This document shows, in pieces, positions 16,730 through 26,924 of a stretch of DNA of 64,000 nucleotides. Numbering within the stretch: position 1 is the first letter of the stretch; each line of letters starts with the position of its first letter. Position numbers and translations under genes: made by a program. Below the pieces are notes generated by a model. That model had not been told where the DNA came from, ran no database searches, and worked only from the letters and a program-made list of their open reading frames with translations. The DNA is from Salipiger mangrovisoli (GTDB lineage Bacteria; Pseudomonadota; Alphaproteobacteria; Rhodobacterales; Rhodobacteraceae): contig NZ_JADFFK010000006.1 in the NCBI RefSeq assembly GCF_015223355.1, positions 1 to 64,000 on the forward strand, in the 5' to 3' direction.

Positions 16730-17436
16730 TCATGGCGCGGGCTCGAGCAGGGTGGTGAGCGGGATGAGGTGGGTGCTCTCGCCTTCGCGGAGCAGCATTC
16801 CGAAATCCTCGTCTACGCCGAGGAAGGTACCGGAGAGGCCGCCTTGCGTGACCTCCTCGCCAATGTCCTGTGCCAGCGCGCGCCATTCGGCGTGCAGCGA
16901 CCGGCCGCCCTCGTCTTCCCAGCGGTTGACCCAGTTCAGCGTGTGCCGCGCCCAGGCCTCGAGCAGCGCGGGCGGCTGGACCTCGGCGCAGCCCTCGGCG
17001 AAGAGCGAGGTCTGGTCGGGCGTGTCGCCGGGGCGGTCGCTGGCCGGGATGAGCGGCAGGGTGAAGCCGATCACCAGCCAGTCGGGCACCTGCGCCGGAT
17101 CGTCGGAGGCGGCCATGCAGCGGAAATGCCCGCAGGCGGCGCCGTTCACCCGGATGCCTCCGTCCCAACCCAGGTGCACGGCGACCTCGGGCGGCGCCAT
17201 GACGCCAAGCGCGTTCTGGAAGCCGACGCCACAGAGCGGCAGCATCGCCATCGCCTGCTTGAGCGGCACCTCGGGGGCGAAGACCAGCGCGCCCTCGAGC
17301 GTATCGGCGGTGATGCGATAGGCGACCAGCCCGGCATCGCAGCCCAGCAGGGCGCGTTGACAGGCGTGGTCGAAGGCATTGGTGGTCACCTCCTCGCCCC
17401 ACAGGAGGGGCGGGAAGGCAAGCGCATCGGTGGTGC

Positions 17437-17440
<4 letters not shown>
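16730..17440 (-). CDS. DUF4444 / biotin-lipoate ligase-like protein
   Basis: A 236-residue protein resembling the family annotated as biotin/lipoate--protein ligase with a C-terminal DUF4444 domain. N-terminal features include LPLLWGEEV-like start (PPLLWGEEVTTN), GVGFQNALGVMAPPEVAVHLGWDGGIRVNG and ADDPAQ-type loops, and the end carries an SH3-like GTFLGVDEDFGMLLR strand set. The classical ligase motif GRGRxG is absent, so ligase activity is doubtful. Its ATG overlaps the mrp stop (ATGA at 17437-17440), which indicates tight coupling with the Mrp ATPase. The role in the formate dehydrogenase locus is not known. Confidence 0.75.
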
Positions 17441-18501
<1,061 letters not shown>

Positions 18502-18504
18502 GGT

Positions 18505-18696
18505 TTACTCCTGTCCCTTGATCTCGCCCGTGACCTCATGGGTCAGGCCGAGCTCTTCGATGGTGATCACGGCCTTCACCGCGTAGCTCTTCCCGGCGGT
18601 TTCATTGCCACGCATGGCTTCCTCGATCGCCTGCTGCGAGGTCACCCCCACCTGCTTGAGGAATTTGCGCATGGACATGTTGAAATCGTCGCTCAT
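18505..18696 (-). CDS. DUF6494-type small protein
   Basis: A 63-residue protein. I chose ATG 18696 because GGGAGG lies 6 nt upstream; the frame continues to 18720. It begins MSDDFNMSMRKFLKQVG and contains TSQQAIEEAM and a beta-rich tail ending EVTGEIKGQE. This matches small proteins annotated DUF6494 in formate dehydrogenase loci. There are no cysteines. It is sandwiched between the poly-[4Fe-4S] gene (24-nt gap) and mrp (3-nt gap). The function is unknown. Confidence 0.75.
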   Translation of the reverse strand: MSDDFNMSMRKFLKQVGVTSQQAIEEAMRGNETAGKSYAVKAVITIEELGLTHEVTGEIKGQE

Positions 18697-18720
18697 TCTT
18701 GCCTCCCTGTGGCTCTGCAC

Positions 18721-20667
18721 TCAGTGATCGCGCCGCTTGCTGAGGTAGTCATCCGTGGTCCGGGGACGCGGACGCTCGCCGGCGGCAAACGGGTTGTCCT
18801 TGGCATGGTACTGCGCATTCACCCGGCAGTCGTCACACATCTGGATCATCCGCAGCTTGTCGCCGTCGAACATCGGATGGGACTGAAGCTTTTCGGTGAT
18901 CCGGTCAATGGTCGACTTGACGCCGAAGAGCGTGCCGCACTCGATGCAGGCGAAGGGCTCTTCCTCGTTGATCACGCGCTGCTCCAGCGCCTCCTCTGTC
19001 AGCAGCAGGCGCGGCTCGTAGGTGATCGCATCCTCCGGACAGACGTTGGCGCAGAGGCCGCATTGCAGGCAGGCGTCCTCCTGGAAGCGCAGCTGCGGAA
19101 GGTCGGGGTTGTCGCCAAGCGCGCCCGAGGGGCAGAGCGAGACGCAGGACAGGCAGAGCGTGCAGGCGTCGGTGTCGACCAGCACCGCACCATAGGGCGC
19201 ACCCTCGGGCAGCGGCAGGGTCTCGGCGCCGGGATGCAGCGCACGGGCCGCCTGCCGGGTGATCTGGCGGCGGGTGCCCATGGGGCGCACCGGCGTGGCG
19301 ACAGGTGCGGGGGCGGCCTCGGCGTAGAGCGTTTCGGACATGGCGTCCGGGTCGGAGGTCTGCAGCAGGATGACCCTGCCACCGCCGCTGATCGCGTCCG
19401 ACAGCGCCACCTGCGCCGCAAGCGCCGGAAGATCAGCGCCCGGCCCCGGCAGCACGGTCACCGAAGCGAAACCGGCAGCCAGCGCCGCGACGGTCTCGGC
19501 ATGGCCGAAGGCCCCGATGGCGCGGATCTCCAGCGGCACCACGTCGGCGGGCAGCCCGTCGCCGTGGCGCGCCGAGAGGCGGATCATCTCGGCTCCGTGC
19601 GCGTCGTGCACCAGAAGGCGCGGCGCGTGGCCACCCGCGTCGAGGAACGCCTTGGCGAGCGTCTGCACCCGGCGCATGGTCAGATCGACCGGCGGCGCGT
19701 CGTAGCTGATCGCGCCCGAGGGGCAGGCCGAGGAACAGGCGCCACAGCCGGCGCAGATCATCGGATCGACCGTCACATGCTCGCCGTCGGGCGAAATCGC
19801 CCCGGTCGGGCAGAGGTCGAGGCAGTTGGTACAGCCGGTCTTGCCCGCGCGCGAATGGGCACAAAGCAGCGACTCCAGCCGCACGTAGAGCGGCTTCTCG
19901 AAGGTGCCGACGAGGTGCGAGGCGGCCATGACCGCGGCCGCCACTGCCTGCGGACGGCCGGGATCGGCGCGCAGGTACCCCTCGCGCTTTTCATGCGCGG
20001 GGAAGAGCGGCGGGTCGCGGCGCAGGTCGAGGATCACGTCGCATTGCGACACGCCGCCGTCGCGCGGCTCGGTCAGGGTGAAGGCACCGCGCCCGCCGGG
20101 CTCGACCTGACGCAGCGCGTCGATCGTCACCCTGAACTGGCCAAGCGCGCCCTGCGCCTTGCGCAGCCGGCCGGTGATCACGTCGAAGGCGCGGGTGTCG
20201 GGCATCTCGTCGGCGCTGTCGAGCAGCACCGTGACACCGAGATGCGGCGCCAGCTGCGCGGCCGCCTCAAGCGCAACCTCGGGCGCACCAAGGATCAGGC
20301 AGAGCCCTTCGGAGATGACATCCAGCGTCTTCTCGGGTGCGGCGGGCAGCATGGCCTCTGCCGCGAGGGCGGACATTTTGGGTAGTTTGGTTGCATGATC
20401 GGCGCTCCATCCGGCCCGGTCGCGCAGGTCGAGCAGCGGTGCGGGCTCGGTTCCCAACTCCTCGGCCAGCGCCTCGAAGGTGCGGCTCTCCTGGGTGCAG
20501 CAGAGGACGACATTCCCCTGCGTCAATCCCTTGGCAGCGCGCTCGATCTGGCTGGTGCAGAGCGCCTTGCAGGGGGGCGTGACCTCGAATCCCGTGGCTT
20601 TGGCGAGTGCCTCGGCATCGATGGACTGCGTGCCCATACAATCACATGTTATCAAGGTCTTGGTCAT
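18721..20667 (-). CDS. Large poly-[4Fe-4S] ferredoxin-like protein, formate dehydrogenase-associated
   Basis: A 648-residue soluble protein from ATG 20667, which is preceded by AGGAAGGA. Four ferredoxin motifs are visible: CTNCLDLCPTG, CAGCGACSSACPSG, CTLCLSCVSLCPSG and CLQCGLCANVCPED. Further cysteines near both ends (CDC, PPCKALC, LCC; CIECG, CDDCR) could carry more metal. There is no signal peptide, so it acts in the cytoplasm. I do not know a tested function. Carrying at least four clusters next to Mrp suggests an electron-transfer or cluster-donor role in maturing formate dehydrogenase. It is the first gene of the left arm, divergent from DUF3305. Confidence 0.82.
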   Translation of the reverse strand: MTKTLITCDCMGTQSIDAEALAKATGFEVTPPCKALCTSQIERAAKGLTQGNVVLCCTQESRTFEALAEELGTEPAPLLDLRDRAGWSADHATKLPKMSALAAEAMLPAAPEKTLDVISEGLCLILGAPEVALEAAAQLAPHLGVTVLLDSADEMPDTRAFDVITGRLRKAQGALGQFRVTIDALRQVEPGGRGAFTLTEPRDGGVSQCDVILDLRRDPPLFPAHEKREGYLRADPGRPQAVAAAVMAASHLVGTFEKPLYVRLESLLCAHSRAGKTGCTNCLDLCPTGAISPDGEHVTVDPMICAGCGACSSACPSGAISYDAPPVDLTMRRVQTLAKAFLDAGGHAPRLLVHDAHGAEMIRLSARHGDGLPADVVPLEIRAIGAFGHAETVAALAAGFASVTVLPGPGADLPALAAQVALSDAISGGGRVILLQTSDPDAMSETLYAEAAPAPVATPVRPMGTRRQITRQAARALHPGAETLPLPEGAPYGAVLVDTDACTLCLSCVSLCPSGALGDNPDLPQLRFQEDACLQCGLCANVCPEDAITYEPRLLLTEEALEQRVINEEEPFACIECGTLFGVKSTIDRITEKLQSHPMFDGDKLRMIQMCDDCRVNAQYHAKDNPFAAGERPRPRTTDDYLSKRRDH

Positions 20668-21011
20668 GGCTTCCTTCCTGGCCAACGGCTCCGTTCCGGG
20701 CCGTTTTGCGCTCGGTTAGAGGGTTAGGTAGCCCCGATTCGTGCCCTCCGACAACTCAATTCCTCGGGCGGAAACTCGCCGATCCGGCCCGACCTTGCCT
20801 CCCCTGCGCCAAGGTGATTCGCATGCCGCACCGCGGCGGCTTTCCAGAGCAAAAAACTCGGATTGGACAGATTGTCCCTGCCGCATTTTTGCCTCTTCCG
20901 GAGCTACCCAAAATGTCCATCTTCGGTTGCAGAATACCGCTGTGCACCGATTGACCCTTTCGCGATGCGCCCGACCTGCTTCAATCAAACTGGGAGGAAG
21001 GATACATCACT
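20668..21011. promoter_or_regulatory. Divergent promoter region of the formate dehydrogenase divergon
   Basis: A 344-bp gap holds no convincing gene and must contain the promoters for both arms. It has AT-rich patches near 20861-20890 and 20905-20940 in otherwise GC-rich DNA. Ribosome sites flank it: AGGAAGGA before 20667 on the minus strand, and GGAGGAAGGAT at 20993-21004 on the plus strand. I could not identify a clear -24/-12 element or a convincing operator. Confidence 0.6.
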
Positions 21012-21575
21012 GTGACAGGACATCCGAGCAACGATCAATTCATGCCCGTGGGCGTTGTGCTGCGGCGCACCCCCGGTGTCACCCGTTGGGCCAAGTGGGC
21101 CTGGCGGGCCGTTGCCGTGCTGCCCGGGGCCGGCCCGGCCGACTGGCGCGAGCTGCGGCGCGAGGGCGAGGCCGTCGAATACCACGCCGCCACCGTCTCG
21201 CTCGAGCTCTACCGCGCCGAAACCGAAGCCTACCTGCATGGCATCACCGCCCGTGAGCCTTCGGTATACGTCGTCATGCGCAAGACCCTCGGCGCGCATC
21301 CGTTTGAAATCGTGCTGATCACCGCCTCGCCCTACGAGGCGCAGGATTACTGCGACAGCGGCGAGGACATCGTCGAGAAGGTGCCGATGCCCGCCGGTCT
21401 GCTGGCCTGGGTCGGCGATTTCGTCGAACGCCACCACCAGGAAGAAGAATTCGTGAAACGCCGCAGGGATCGTGCCAAGGTGGACGGCAAGCAGGACGGC
21501 ATCGGCGATCCGCGTGTCTCGAAACCCGCGGACATCTACGCCTCGCCCGCCCTGAAAAGAGGGAGGCTGCAGTGA
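21012..21575 (+). CDS. DUF3305 domain protein, formate dehydrogenase accessory
   Basis: A 187-residue soluble protein starting at GTG 21012, with AAGGA 8 nt upstream. The body has the DUF3305 pattern: PVGVVLRRTPGVTRWAKWAW, YHAATVSLELYRAETEAY, PSVYVVMR, ITASPYEAQDY and a basic C-terminal tail. DUF3305 genes are a marker of periplasmic formate dehydrogenase operons in alphaproteobacteria. The function is untested; a role in assembly is inferred. It is coupled to the DUF3306 gene by a GTGA overlap at 21572. Confidence 0.88.
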   Translation: MTGHPSNDQFMPVGVVLRRTPGVTRWAKWAWRAVAVLPGAGPADWRELRREGEAVEYHAATVSLELYRAETEAYLHGITAREPSVYVVMRKTLGAHPFEIVLITASPYEAQDYCDSGEDIVEKVPMPAGLLAWVGDFVERHHQEEEFVKRRRDRAKVDGKQDGIGDPRVSKPADIYASPALKRGRLQ

Positions 21576-22210
21576 AGGATTTCTGGTCCCGCAGGAAGGC
21601 CGGCGTAGAGGCAGAGACCCGTGCCGAGGCGCAGGCGCAAGAAAGCGCCCGCCGCGCCGAAACCGAGGCGCAGCTCGCCGAGCGCAGCGACGAGGATCTG
21701 TTGGCCGAGGCCGGGCTGCCCGCACCGGAAGCGGTCACCGATGGCGAGATGGTCCGCAAGTTCCTCGAATCTCAACTGCCAAAGCGACTGAAGAACCGCG
21801 CCCTGCGCACGCTCTGGCGCTCGAACCCGGTGCTGGCCTGCCTCGACGGGCTGAACGATTACGACACCGATTTCACCGGCGTGGCGCCCGCCTCCGAGTT
21901 TCGCACCACCTACCAGGTCGGCAAGGGGCTGCTGGCGCATCTTGAATACGTCGGCCAGCCGAAGACCGAGGCCCAGCCCGCAGAGACCGAGGACGACAAC
22001 GCCGAAGCGGCCGTGCAGGTCGCCGACGCCGGCACCGCCTCGATCCGCGCGCCGGAAACGCTTGGGCCGACCATCGAGACGCAACCGGAAATCCCGCCGC
22101 TCCGCCCCGCCGAACCGCCGGCGGCCGAAGTCGCCCAATTTGACCCCGAGCCCGAGGACAGCGCCCTGCCCGCAAGCGCGCGCCGCATGCGCTTTTCCTT
22201 CGAGGCCTGA
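21572..22210 (+). CDS. DUF3306 domain protein, formate dehydrogenase accessory
   Basis: A 212-residue protein starting with GTG 21572. It opens MKDFWSRRKAGVEAE and has an acidic coiled-coil-like stretch rich in Ala, Glu and Arg (about residues 10-50). The conserved core SQLPKRLKNRALRTLWRSNP followed by LDGLNDYDTDF is typical of DUF3306. The C-terminal third is acidic and proline-rich and probably disordered, ending RRMRFSFEA. It always accompanies DUF3305. The role is unknown. The stop overlaps the start of the chaperone gene at 22210. Confidence 0.88.
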   Translation: MKDFWSRRKAGVEAETRAEAQAQESARRAETEAQLAERSDEDLLAEAGLPAPEAVTDGEMVRKFLESQLPKRLKNRALRTLWRSNPVLACLDGLNDYDTDFTGVAPASEFRTTYQVGKGLLAHLEYVGQPKTEAQPAETEDDNAEAAVQVADAGTASIRAPETLGPTIETQPEIPPLRPAEPPAAEVAQFDPEPEDSALPASARRMRFSFEA

Positions 22211-22857
22211 TGATGACCGACGAGACCCACATGACCGCAGCCGCCCAGACCACAGCCCAGACCGCCGCGCCGAAGATCGCCGAAGAGGATCGCCTGCGCG
22301 CCGATCTCTACAACTTCCTCGGGCTCATCCTTGCGCGCCCCGCCGACCAGGGGCTGATCGACCAGACTGCCGGGCTGACCGGCGATGCCAGCGCCATCGG
22401 CGAGGCGGTGACCACGCTGGCAAAGGTCGCCAAGATCTCGAAGCCGAAGGCGGTGGAGAGCGAGTACAACCGGTTGTTCATCGGCCTCGGCCGCGGCGAG
22501 CTGCTGCCCTATGCCTCGTACTACCTGACCGGTTTCCTGAACGAGAAGCCGCTGGCGCAGCTGCGCCAGGACATGACCGCGCGTGGCCTTGCTCGCGCCG
22601 AGAACGTCTTCGAGCCCGAGGACAATATCGCCAGCCTCATGGAGATGATGGGCGCGATGATCGTCGGCCGCTTCGGCACCCCGGCCACGCTCGGCCAGCA
22701 GAAGAGCTTCTTCAACAAGCACATCGCCCCCTGGGCGAGCCATTTCTATTCGGATCTCGAGGGCGCCAAGAACTCGGTCTTCTATGCCCCGGTCGGACGT
22801 CTCGGCCGGGCCTTCATGGAGATCGAGACCGAAGCCTTCCGGATGAGCGCGGAGTGA
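22210..22857 (+). CDS. TorD/DmsD-type redox enzyme maturation chaperone
   Basis: A 215-residue helical cytoplasmic protein of the TorD family, which binds Tat signal peptides or apo-molybdoenzymes before export. After an Ala/Thr-rich start, it shows LRADLYNFLGLILARP, VESEYNRLFIGLGRGELLPYASYYLTG (here cited as YNRLFIGLGRGELLPY), and FFNKHIAPWASHFYSDLE, which matches the family's H-x-x-PW signature. Two ATGs (22210, 22213) are possible starts, both overlapping the DUF3306 stop. The client is surely the Tat-exported catalytic subunit 1 kb downstream. Confidence 0.88.
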   Translation: MMTDETHMTAAAQTTAQTAAPKIAEEDRLRADLYNFLGLILARPADQGLIDQTAGLTGDASAIGEAVTTLAKVAKISKPKAVESEYNRLFIGLGRGELLPYASYYLTGFLNEKPLAQLRQDMTARGLARAENVFEPEDNIASLMEMMGAMIVGRFGTPATLGQQKSFFNKHIAPWASHFYSDLEGAKNSVFYAPVGRLGRAFMEIETEAFRMSAE

Positions 22858-22906
22858 TCCGCAGTATGGCGGGCAACCGCCGCAACCTGAGAGAGGAGGT
22901 CTCTCG

Positions 22907-23101
22907 ATGAAGCGGAAAGACGAGGAGGCGACCAGCCGCCGCGATTTCCTGAAACTGGCCTCGACGGCAGCGCCGCTCGCGGCGGTCGCCGTGGCAACCA
23001 CCACCGGGACCGAGGCCGAGGCCGCCGAGCCCGACCTGTCGTCGAACAAGATGCAGGACACCGCGCACACGCGCGCCTACTACGCCGCCGCCCGGTTCTG
23101 A
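22907..23101 (+). CDS. Formate dehydrogenase region Tat-signal small protein
   Basis: A 64-residue protein with AGGAGG just upstream. The N-terminus MKRKDEEATSRRDFLKLAS carries the twin-arginine motif (RRDFLKL), followed by an Ala/Val-rich hydrophobic stretch and an AEAAEP cleavage-like site. The remainder is short and ends TRAYYAAARF. This matches the small family named formate dehydrogenase region TAT target, found directly before the catalytic gene in many proteobacteria. Its job is unknown. Confidence 0.88.
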   Translation: MKRKDEEATSRRDFLKLASTAAPLAAVAVATTTGTEAEAAEPDLSSNKMQDTAHTRAYYAAARF

Positions 23102-23225
23102 CCGGACGCAGCACTTCCCGCCAAGGACGACTGGTTGCGTGACGCCCGACTGTCCGAGGCACCCGATCAACACCAAGCAAGCCAGGCACCATGCGGGGGC
23201 CTAGCGCGCAAGGGGAGAGAGAAAC

Positions 23226-26204
23226 ATGTTGAGGAAAAAGACCAACGGGGTTGCGCGACGCCCCCAGCGGACAAGTATCCTTTCCGAAGTGGCGAACACT
23301 TCGGTTGACCGTCGCGCCTTCCTGCGCGGGTCCGGTCTGGCGATCGGCGGCCTCGCGGCCGTGGCCGCCACCGGTGGTACGGTAACCCAGGCCACCGCGG
23401 CCACCGCCACCGGCGGCGAGATCAAGACGGTGAAATCCGTCTGCACCCACTGCTCGGTCGGCTGTACCGTGATGGCAGAGGTGCAGGGCGGTGTCTGGAT
23501 CGGGCAGGAGCCCGGCTGGGACAGCCCGTTCAACCTTGGCTCGCATTGCGCCAAGGGTGCCTCGGTGCGCGAGCATGCGCATGGCGAGCGGCGCCTGAAG
23601 TACCCGATGAAGAAGGTGGGCGGCGAATGGCAGCGCATCTCCTGGGAGCAGGCGATCAACGAGATCGGCGACCAGATGCTGTCGATCCGCGACAGCTCGG
23701 GGCCTGACTCGGTCTACTGGCTCGGCTCGGCCAAGCACAGCAACGAGCAGGCCTACCTGTTCCGCAAGTTCGCCGCCTACTGGGGAACGAACAACGTGGA
23801 CCACCAGGCGCGGATCTGCCACTCGACCACCGTTGCGGGCGTTGCGAACACATGGGGCTACGGCGCCATGACCAACTCCTACAACGACATCCACAACTCC
23901 AAGGCGATCTTCATCATCGGCGGCAACCCGGCCGAGGCGCACCCCGTCTCGCTGCAGCACGTGCTGAAGGCCAAGGAACAGAACAACGCGCCGCTGATCG
24001 TCTGCGACCCGCGCTTCACCCGCACCGCCGCCCACGCGGACGAATACGTGCGGTTCCGTCCGGGGTCGGACGTGGCGCTGGTCTGGGGCCTGCTGTGGCA
24101 CATCTTCGAGAACGGCTGGGAGGACAAGGACTTCATCCGCAGCCGCGTCTGGGGCATGGACCAGATCCGTCCCGAGGTCGCCAAGTGGACCCCCGAAGAG
24201 GTCGAGCGGGTCACCGGCGTGCCGGGCCGCCAGCTCGAGCGCGTGGCGCGGACGCTGGCCAACAACCGTCCGGGCACCGTGATCTGGTGCATGGGCGGCA
24301 CCCAGCACACCAACGGCAACAACAACACCCGCGCCTACTGCATCCTGCAGCTCGCGCTGGGGAACATGGGCACCGCCGGCGGCGGCACCAACATCTTCCG
24401 CGGCCATGACAACGTGCAGGGCGCAACCGACCTCGGCGTGCTCGCCGACACGCTGCCGGGCTACTACGGCCTGACCGCGGGGGCCTGGGCCCACTGGGCC
24501 CGCGTCTGGGAGGAAGACCTCGACTATCTCAAGTCCCGCTTCGCCATGCTGAAAGGCAAGGACGGCAAGGACAAGGAGATGATGGGTCTGACCGGCATCC
24601 CCGTCTCGCGCTGGATCGACGGCGTGCTCGAGGCCAAGGAAAACCTCGAACAGCCCGACAACACCCGCGCGATGGTGTTCTGGGGCCACGCCCCGAACTC
24701 GCAGACCCGCCTCAAGGAAATGAAGACGGCGATGGAGAAGCTCGACCTGCTGGTCGTGGTCGATCCCTACCCCACCGTCTCGGCGATCCTGCACGACCGG
24801 ACCGACAACACCTACCTGCTGCCGGCCTCGACCCAGTTCGAGACCTACGGCTCGGTGACCGCGTCGAACCGCTCGCTGCAATGGCGTGACAAGGTGGTGG
24901 ACCCGCTCTTCGAGTCGCTGCCCGACCACATCATCATGCACAAGTTCGCCACCAAGTTCGGCTTTGCGGATCGCCTGTTCCGCAACATCGAGGTGAACGG
25001 CGAGGAACCCTCGATCGAGGATCTGACGCGCGAGTTCAACAGGGGCATGTGGACCGTGGGCTACACCGGCCAGTCGCCGGAACGGCTCAAGATGCACATG
25101 GCGAACCAGCACACCTTTGACCGCACCACGCTGCGCGCCAACGGTGGCCCCGCGGATGGCGACTTCTACGGCATGCCGTGGCCCTGCTGGGGTACGCCCG
25201 AGATGAACCACCCGGGCTCGGCCAACCTCTATGACCTGTCGCTGGCGGTGAAGGACGGCGGCCTGCCGTTCCGTGCCCGCTACGGCGTCGAATACGAGGG
25301 GCAGAACCTGCTGGCCGAGGGCTCGTACACCGTCGGCTCCGAGATCGAGGACGGCTACCCCGAGTTCACCATGCAGATGCTGATCGATCTGGGATGGGAC
25401 AAGGACCTCACGCCCTACGAGCGGCGAATGATCGAATGGGTCGCGGGCTATATCGACGCGCGCCCCAGCACCGACACTGAGGTCGGCGAGCAGGACCAGA
25501 CCGGTCCCTACCCGTCCGACTTCGCCGAGCAGATCGGTGGCGTGAACTGGAAGACCGACCTTTCGGGCGGCATCCAGCGCGTGGCGATCCTGCATGGCTG
25601 CGCCCCCTACGGCAACGCCAAGGCCCGCTGCGTGGTCTGGACCTTCCCGGATCCGATCCCGCTGCACCGCGAGCCGCTCTACACGAACCGGCGCGACCTG
25701 GTGGCCGACTACCCGACCTACGAAGACAAGACCTTCTGGCGGGTGCCGACCATGTATGCCTCGATCCAGAAGAACGACTTCTCGAAGGACTACCCGATCA
25801 TCCTCACCTCCGGCCGACTGGTCGAATACGAGGGTGGCGGCGACGAGACGCGGTCCAACCCGTGGCTCGCCGAGCTCCAGCAGAACATGTTCATCGAGAT
25901 CAACCCGCGCGACGCCAACAATCTCGGCGTGCGGGACGGGGCGGATGTCTGGGTCGAGGGCCCCGAGGGCGGCAAGGTCAAGGTCATGGCCATGGTCACC
26001 CCGCGGGTGGGCGAGGGCGTTGCCTTCATGCCCTTCCACTTCGGCGGCCATTTCGAAGGCGTCGACCAGCGTTCGAAATATCCCGACGGGGCAGACCCGA
26101 TCGTGCTGGGCGAATCCACCAACACCGCGCAGACCTATGGCTACGACTCCGTCACGCAGATGCAGGAGACCAAGGCCACACTCTGCAAGATCATGCCGGC
26201 GTAA
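23226..26204 (+). CDS. fdhA: Periplasmic formate dehydrogenase catalytic (alpha) subunit
   Basis: A 992-residue Mo/W-bis-MGD enzyme. The N-terminus has a long Tat leader with DRRAFLRGSGLAIGG near residues 28-42. Then comes a [4Fe-4S] motif CTHCSVGCTV with a later SHCAKG. The metal-ligand segment reads QARICHSTTV with Cys at residue 198 followed by His, so no selenocysteine is used. Blocks such as GGNPAEAHP, WCMGGTQHTNGNN and the C-terminal HFGGHFEG complete the fold. It oxidises formate in the periplasm and passes electrons to FdhB and FdhC. The tungstate transporter nearby leaves open whether Mo or W is used. Confidence 0.95.
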   Translation: MLRKKTNGVARRPQRTSILSEVANTSVDRRAFLRGSGLAIGGLAAVAATGGTVTQATAATATGGEIKTVKSVCTHCSVGCTVMAEVQGGVWIGQEPGWDSPFNLGSHCAKGASVREHAHGERRLKYPMKKVGGEWQRISWEQAINEIGDQMLSIRDSSGPDSVYWLGSAKHSNEQAYLFRKFAAYWGTNNVDHQARICHSTTVAGVANTWGYGAMTNSYNDIHNSKAIFIIGGNPAEAHPVSLQHVLKAKEQNNAPLIVCDPRFTRTAAHADEYVRFRPGSDVALVWGLLWHIFENGWEDKDFIRSRVWGMDQIRPEVAKWTPEEVERVTGVPGRQLERVARTLANNRPGTVIWCMGGTQHTNGNNNTRAYCILQLALGNMGTAGGGTNIFRGHDNVQGATDLGVLADTLPGYYGLTAGAWAHWARVWEEDLDYLKSRFAMLKGKDGKDKEMMGLTGIPVSRWIDGVLEAKENLEQPDNTRAMVFWGHAPNSQTRLKEMKTAMEKLDLLVVVDPYPTVSAILHDRTDNTYLLPASTQFETYGSVTASNRSLQWRDKVVDPLFESLPDHIIMHKFATKFGFADRLFRNIEVNGEEPSIEDLTREFNRGMWTVGYTGQSPERLKMHMANQHTFDRTTLRANGGPADGDFYGMPWPCWGTPEMNHPGSANLYDLSLAVKDGGLPFRARYGVEYEGQNLLAEGSYTVGSEIEDGYPEFTMQMLIDLGWDKDLTPYERRMIEWVAGYIDARPSTDTEVGEQDQTGPYPSDFAEQIGGVNWKTDLSGGIQRVAILHGCAPYGNAKARCVVWTFPDPIPLHREPLYTNRRDLVADYPTYEDKTFWRVPTMYASIQKNDFSKDYPIILTSGRLVEYEGGGDETRSNPWLAELQQNMFIEINPRDANNLGVRDGADVWVEGPEGGKVKVMAMVTPRVGEGVAFMPFHFGGHFEGVDQRSKYPDGADPIVLGESTNTAQTYGYDSVTQMQETKATLCKIMPA

Positions 26205-26216
26205 GGAGAGCGAGAC

Positions 26217-26810
26217 ATGGCAAGAGCTAAATTCCTCTGCGATGCCGAGCGCTGCATCGAGTGCAACGCCTGCGTCACCGCGTGCAAGAACGAGCACGAG
26301 GTGCCATGGGGCATCAACCGCCGGCGGGTGGTGACCATCCAGGACGGCCAGCCGGGCGAACGCTCGATCTCGGTCGCCTGCATGCACTGCTCGGACGCAC
26401 CCTGCATGGCCGTCTGCCCGGTGGACTGCTTCTACCAGACCGAAGAAGGTGTGGTGCTGCACTCCAAGGATCTGTGCATCGGCTGCGGCTACTGCTTCTA
26501 CGCCTGCCCCTTCGGCGCGCCGCAGTACCCGCAAGCGGGCAACTTCGGCTCGCGCGGCAAGATGGACAAGTGCACCTTCTGCAACGGCGGCCCGGAAGAG
26601 AACAACTCCGCGGCCGAGTTCCAGAAGTACGGGCGCAACCGGATCGCCGAGGGCAAGCTGCCCATCTGCGCCGAGATGTGCTCGACCAAGGCCCTGCTGG
26701 CGGGAGACGGCGACGAGGTGTCGGCGATCTACCGCGAGCGCGTGGTGGCCCGTGGCTTCGGCTCGGGCGCCTGGGGCTGGGGCACCGCCTACGACGAAAA
26801 GGCCAACTGA
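26217..26810 (+). CDS. fdhB: Formate dehydrogenase iron-sulfur (beta) subunit
   Basis: A 197-residue electron-transfer subunit with four [4Fe-4S] motifs: CIECNACVTAC, CMHCSDAPCMAVCPVD, CIGCGYCFYACPFG, and a split CTFC ... CAEMC. It matches the FDH3-type beta subunit. It has no signal peptide or C-terminal membrane anchor, so it probably travels with the Tat substrate FdhA by hitch-hiking. The gene starts 12 nt after fdhA with GGAGAG before the ATG. Confidence 0.94.
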   Translation: MARAKFLCDAERCIECNACVTACKNEHEVPWGINRRRVVTIQDGQPGERSISVACMHCSDAPCMAVCPVDCFYQTEEGVVLHSKDLCIGCGYCFYACPFGAPQYPQAGNFGSRGKMDKCTFCNGGPEENNSAAEFQKYGRNRIAEGKLPICAEMCSTKALLAGDGDEVSAIYRERVVARGFGSGAWGWGTAYDEKAN

Positions 26811-26819
26811 GCCAAAGGT

Positions 26820-26841
26820 CGGCGGGCTTTCGGGCCCGCCG
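26820..26841 (+). other. Intercistronic hairpin between fdhB and fdhC
   Basis: An 8-bp perfect stem (CGGCGGGC at 26820-26827 with its complement at 26834-26841) and a 6-nt loop lie 10 nt after the fdhB stop in the 114-nt gap before fdhC. There is no T tract. It may stabilise the upstream fdhAB mRNA or set the ratio to fdhC. Confidence 0.5.
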
Positions 26842-26924
26842 GTAACGCAACGAAGTCCCGCGCGGGGCGGCGATGGCCGCCGTTCCGCGCGGTTCTCGCG
26901 TGAACCTACTTCATGGAGACGACC

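Noticed and set aside
23815-23820. Possible selenocysteine in the formate dehydrogenases
   Set aside because: Both catalytic subunits encode Cys (TGC) at the metal-ligand position, here and at 12465-12467, and no in-frame TGA occurs.
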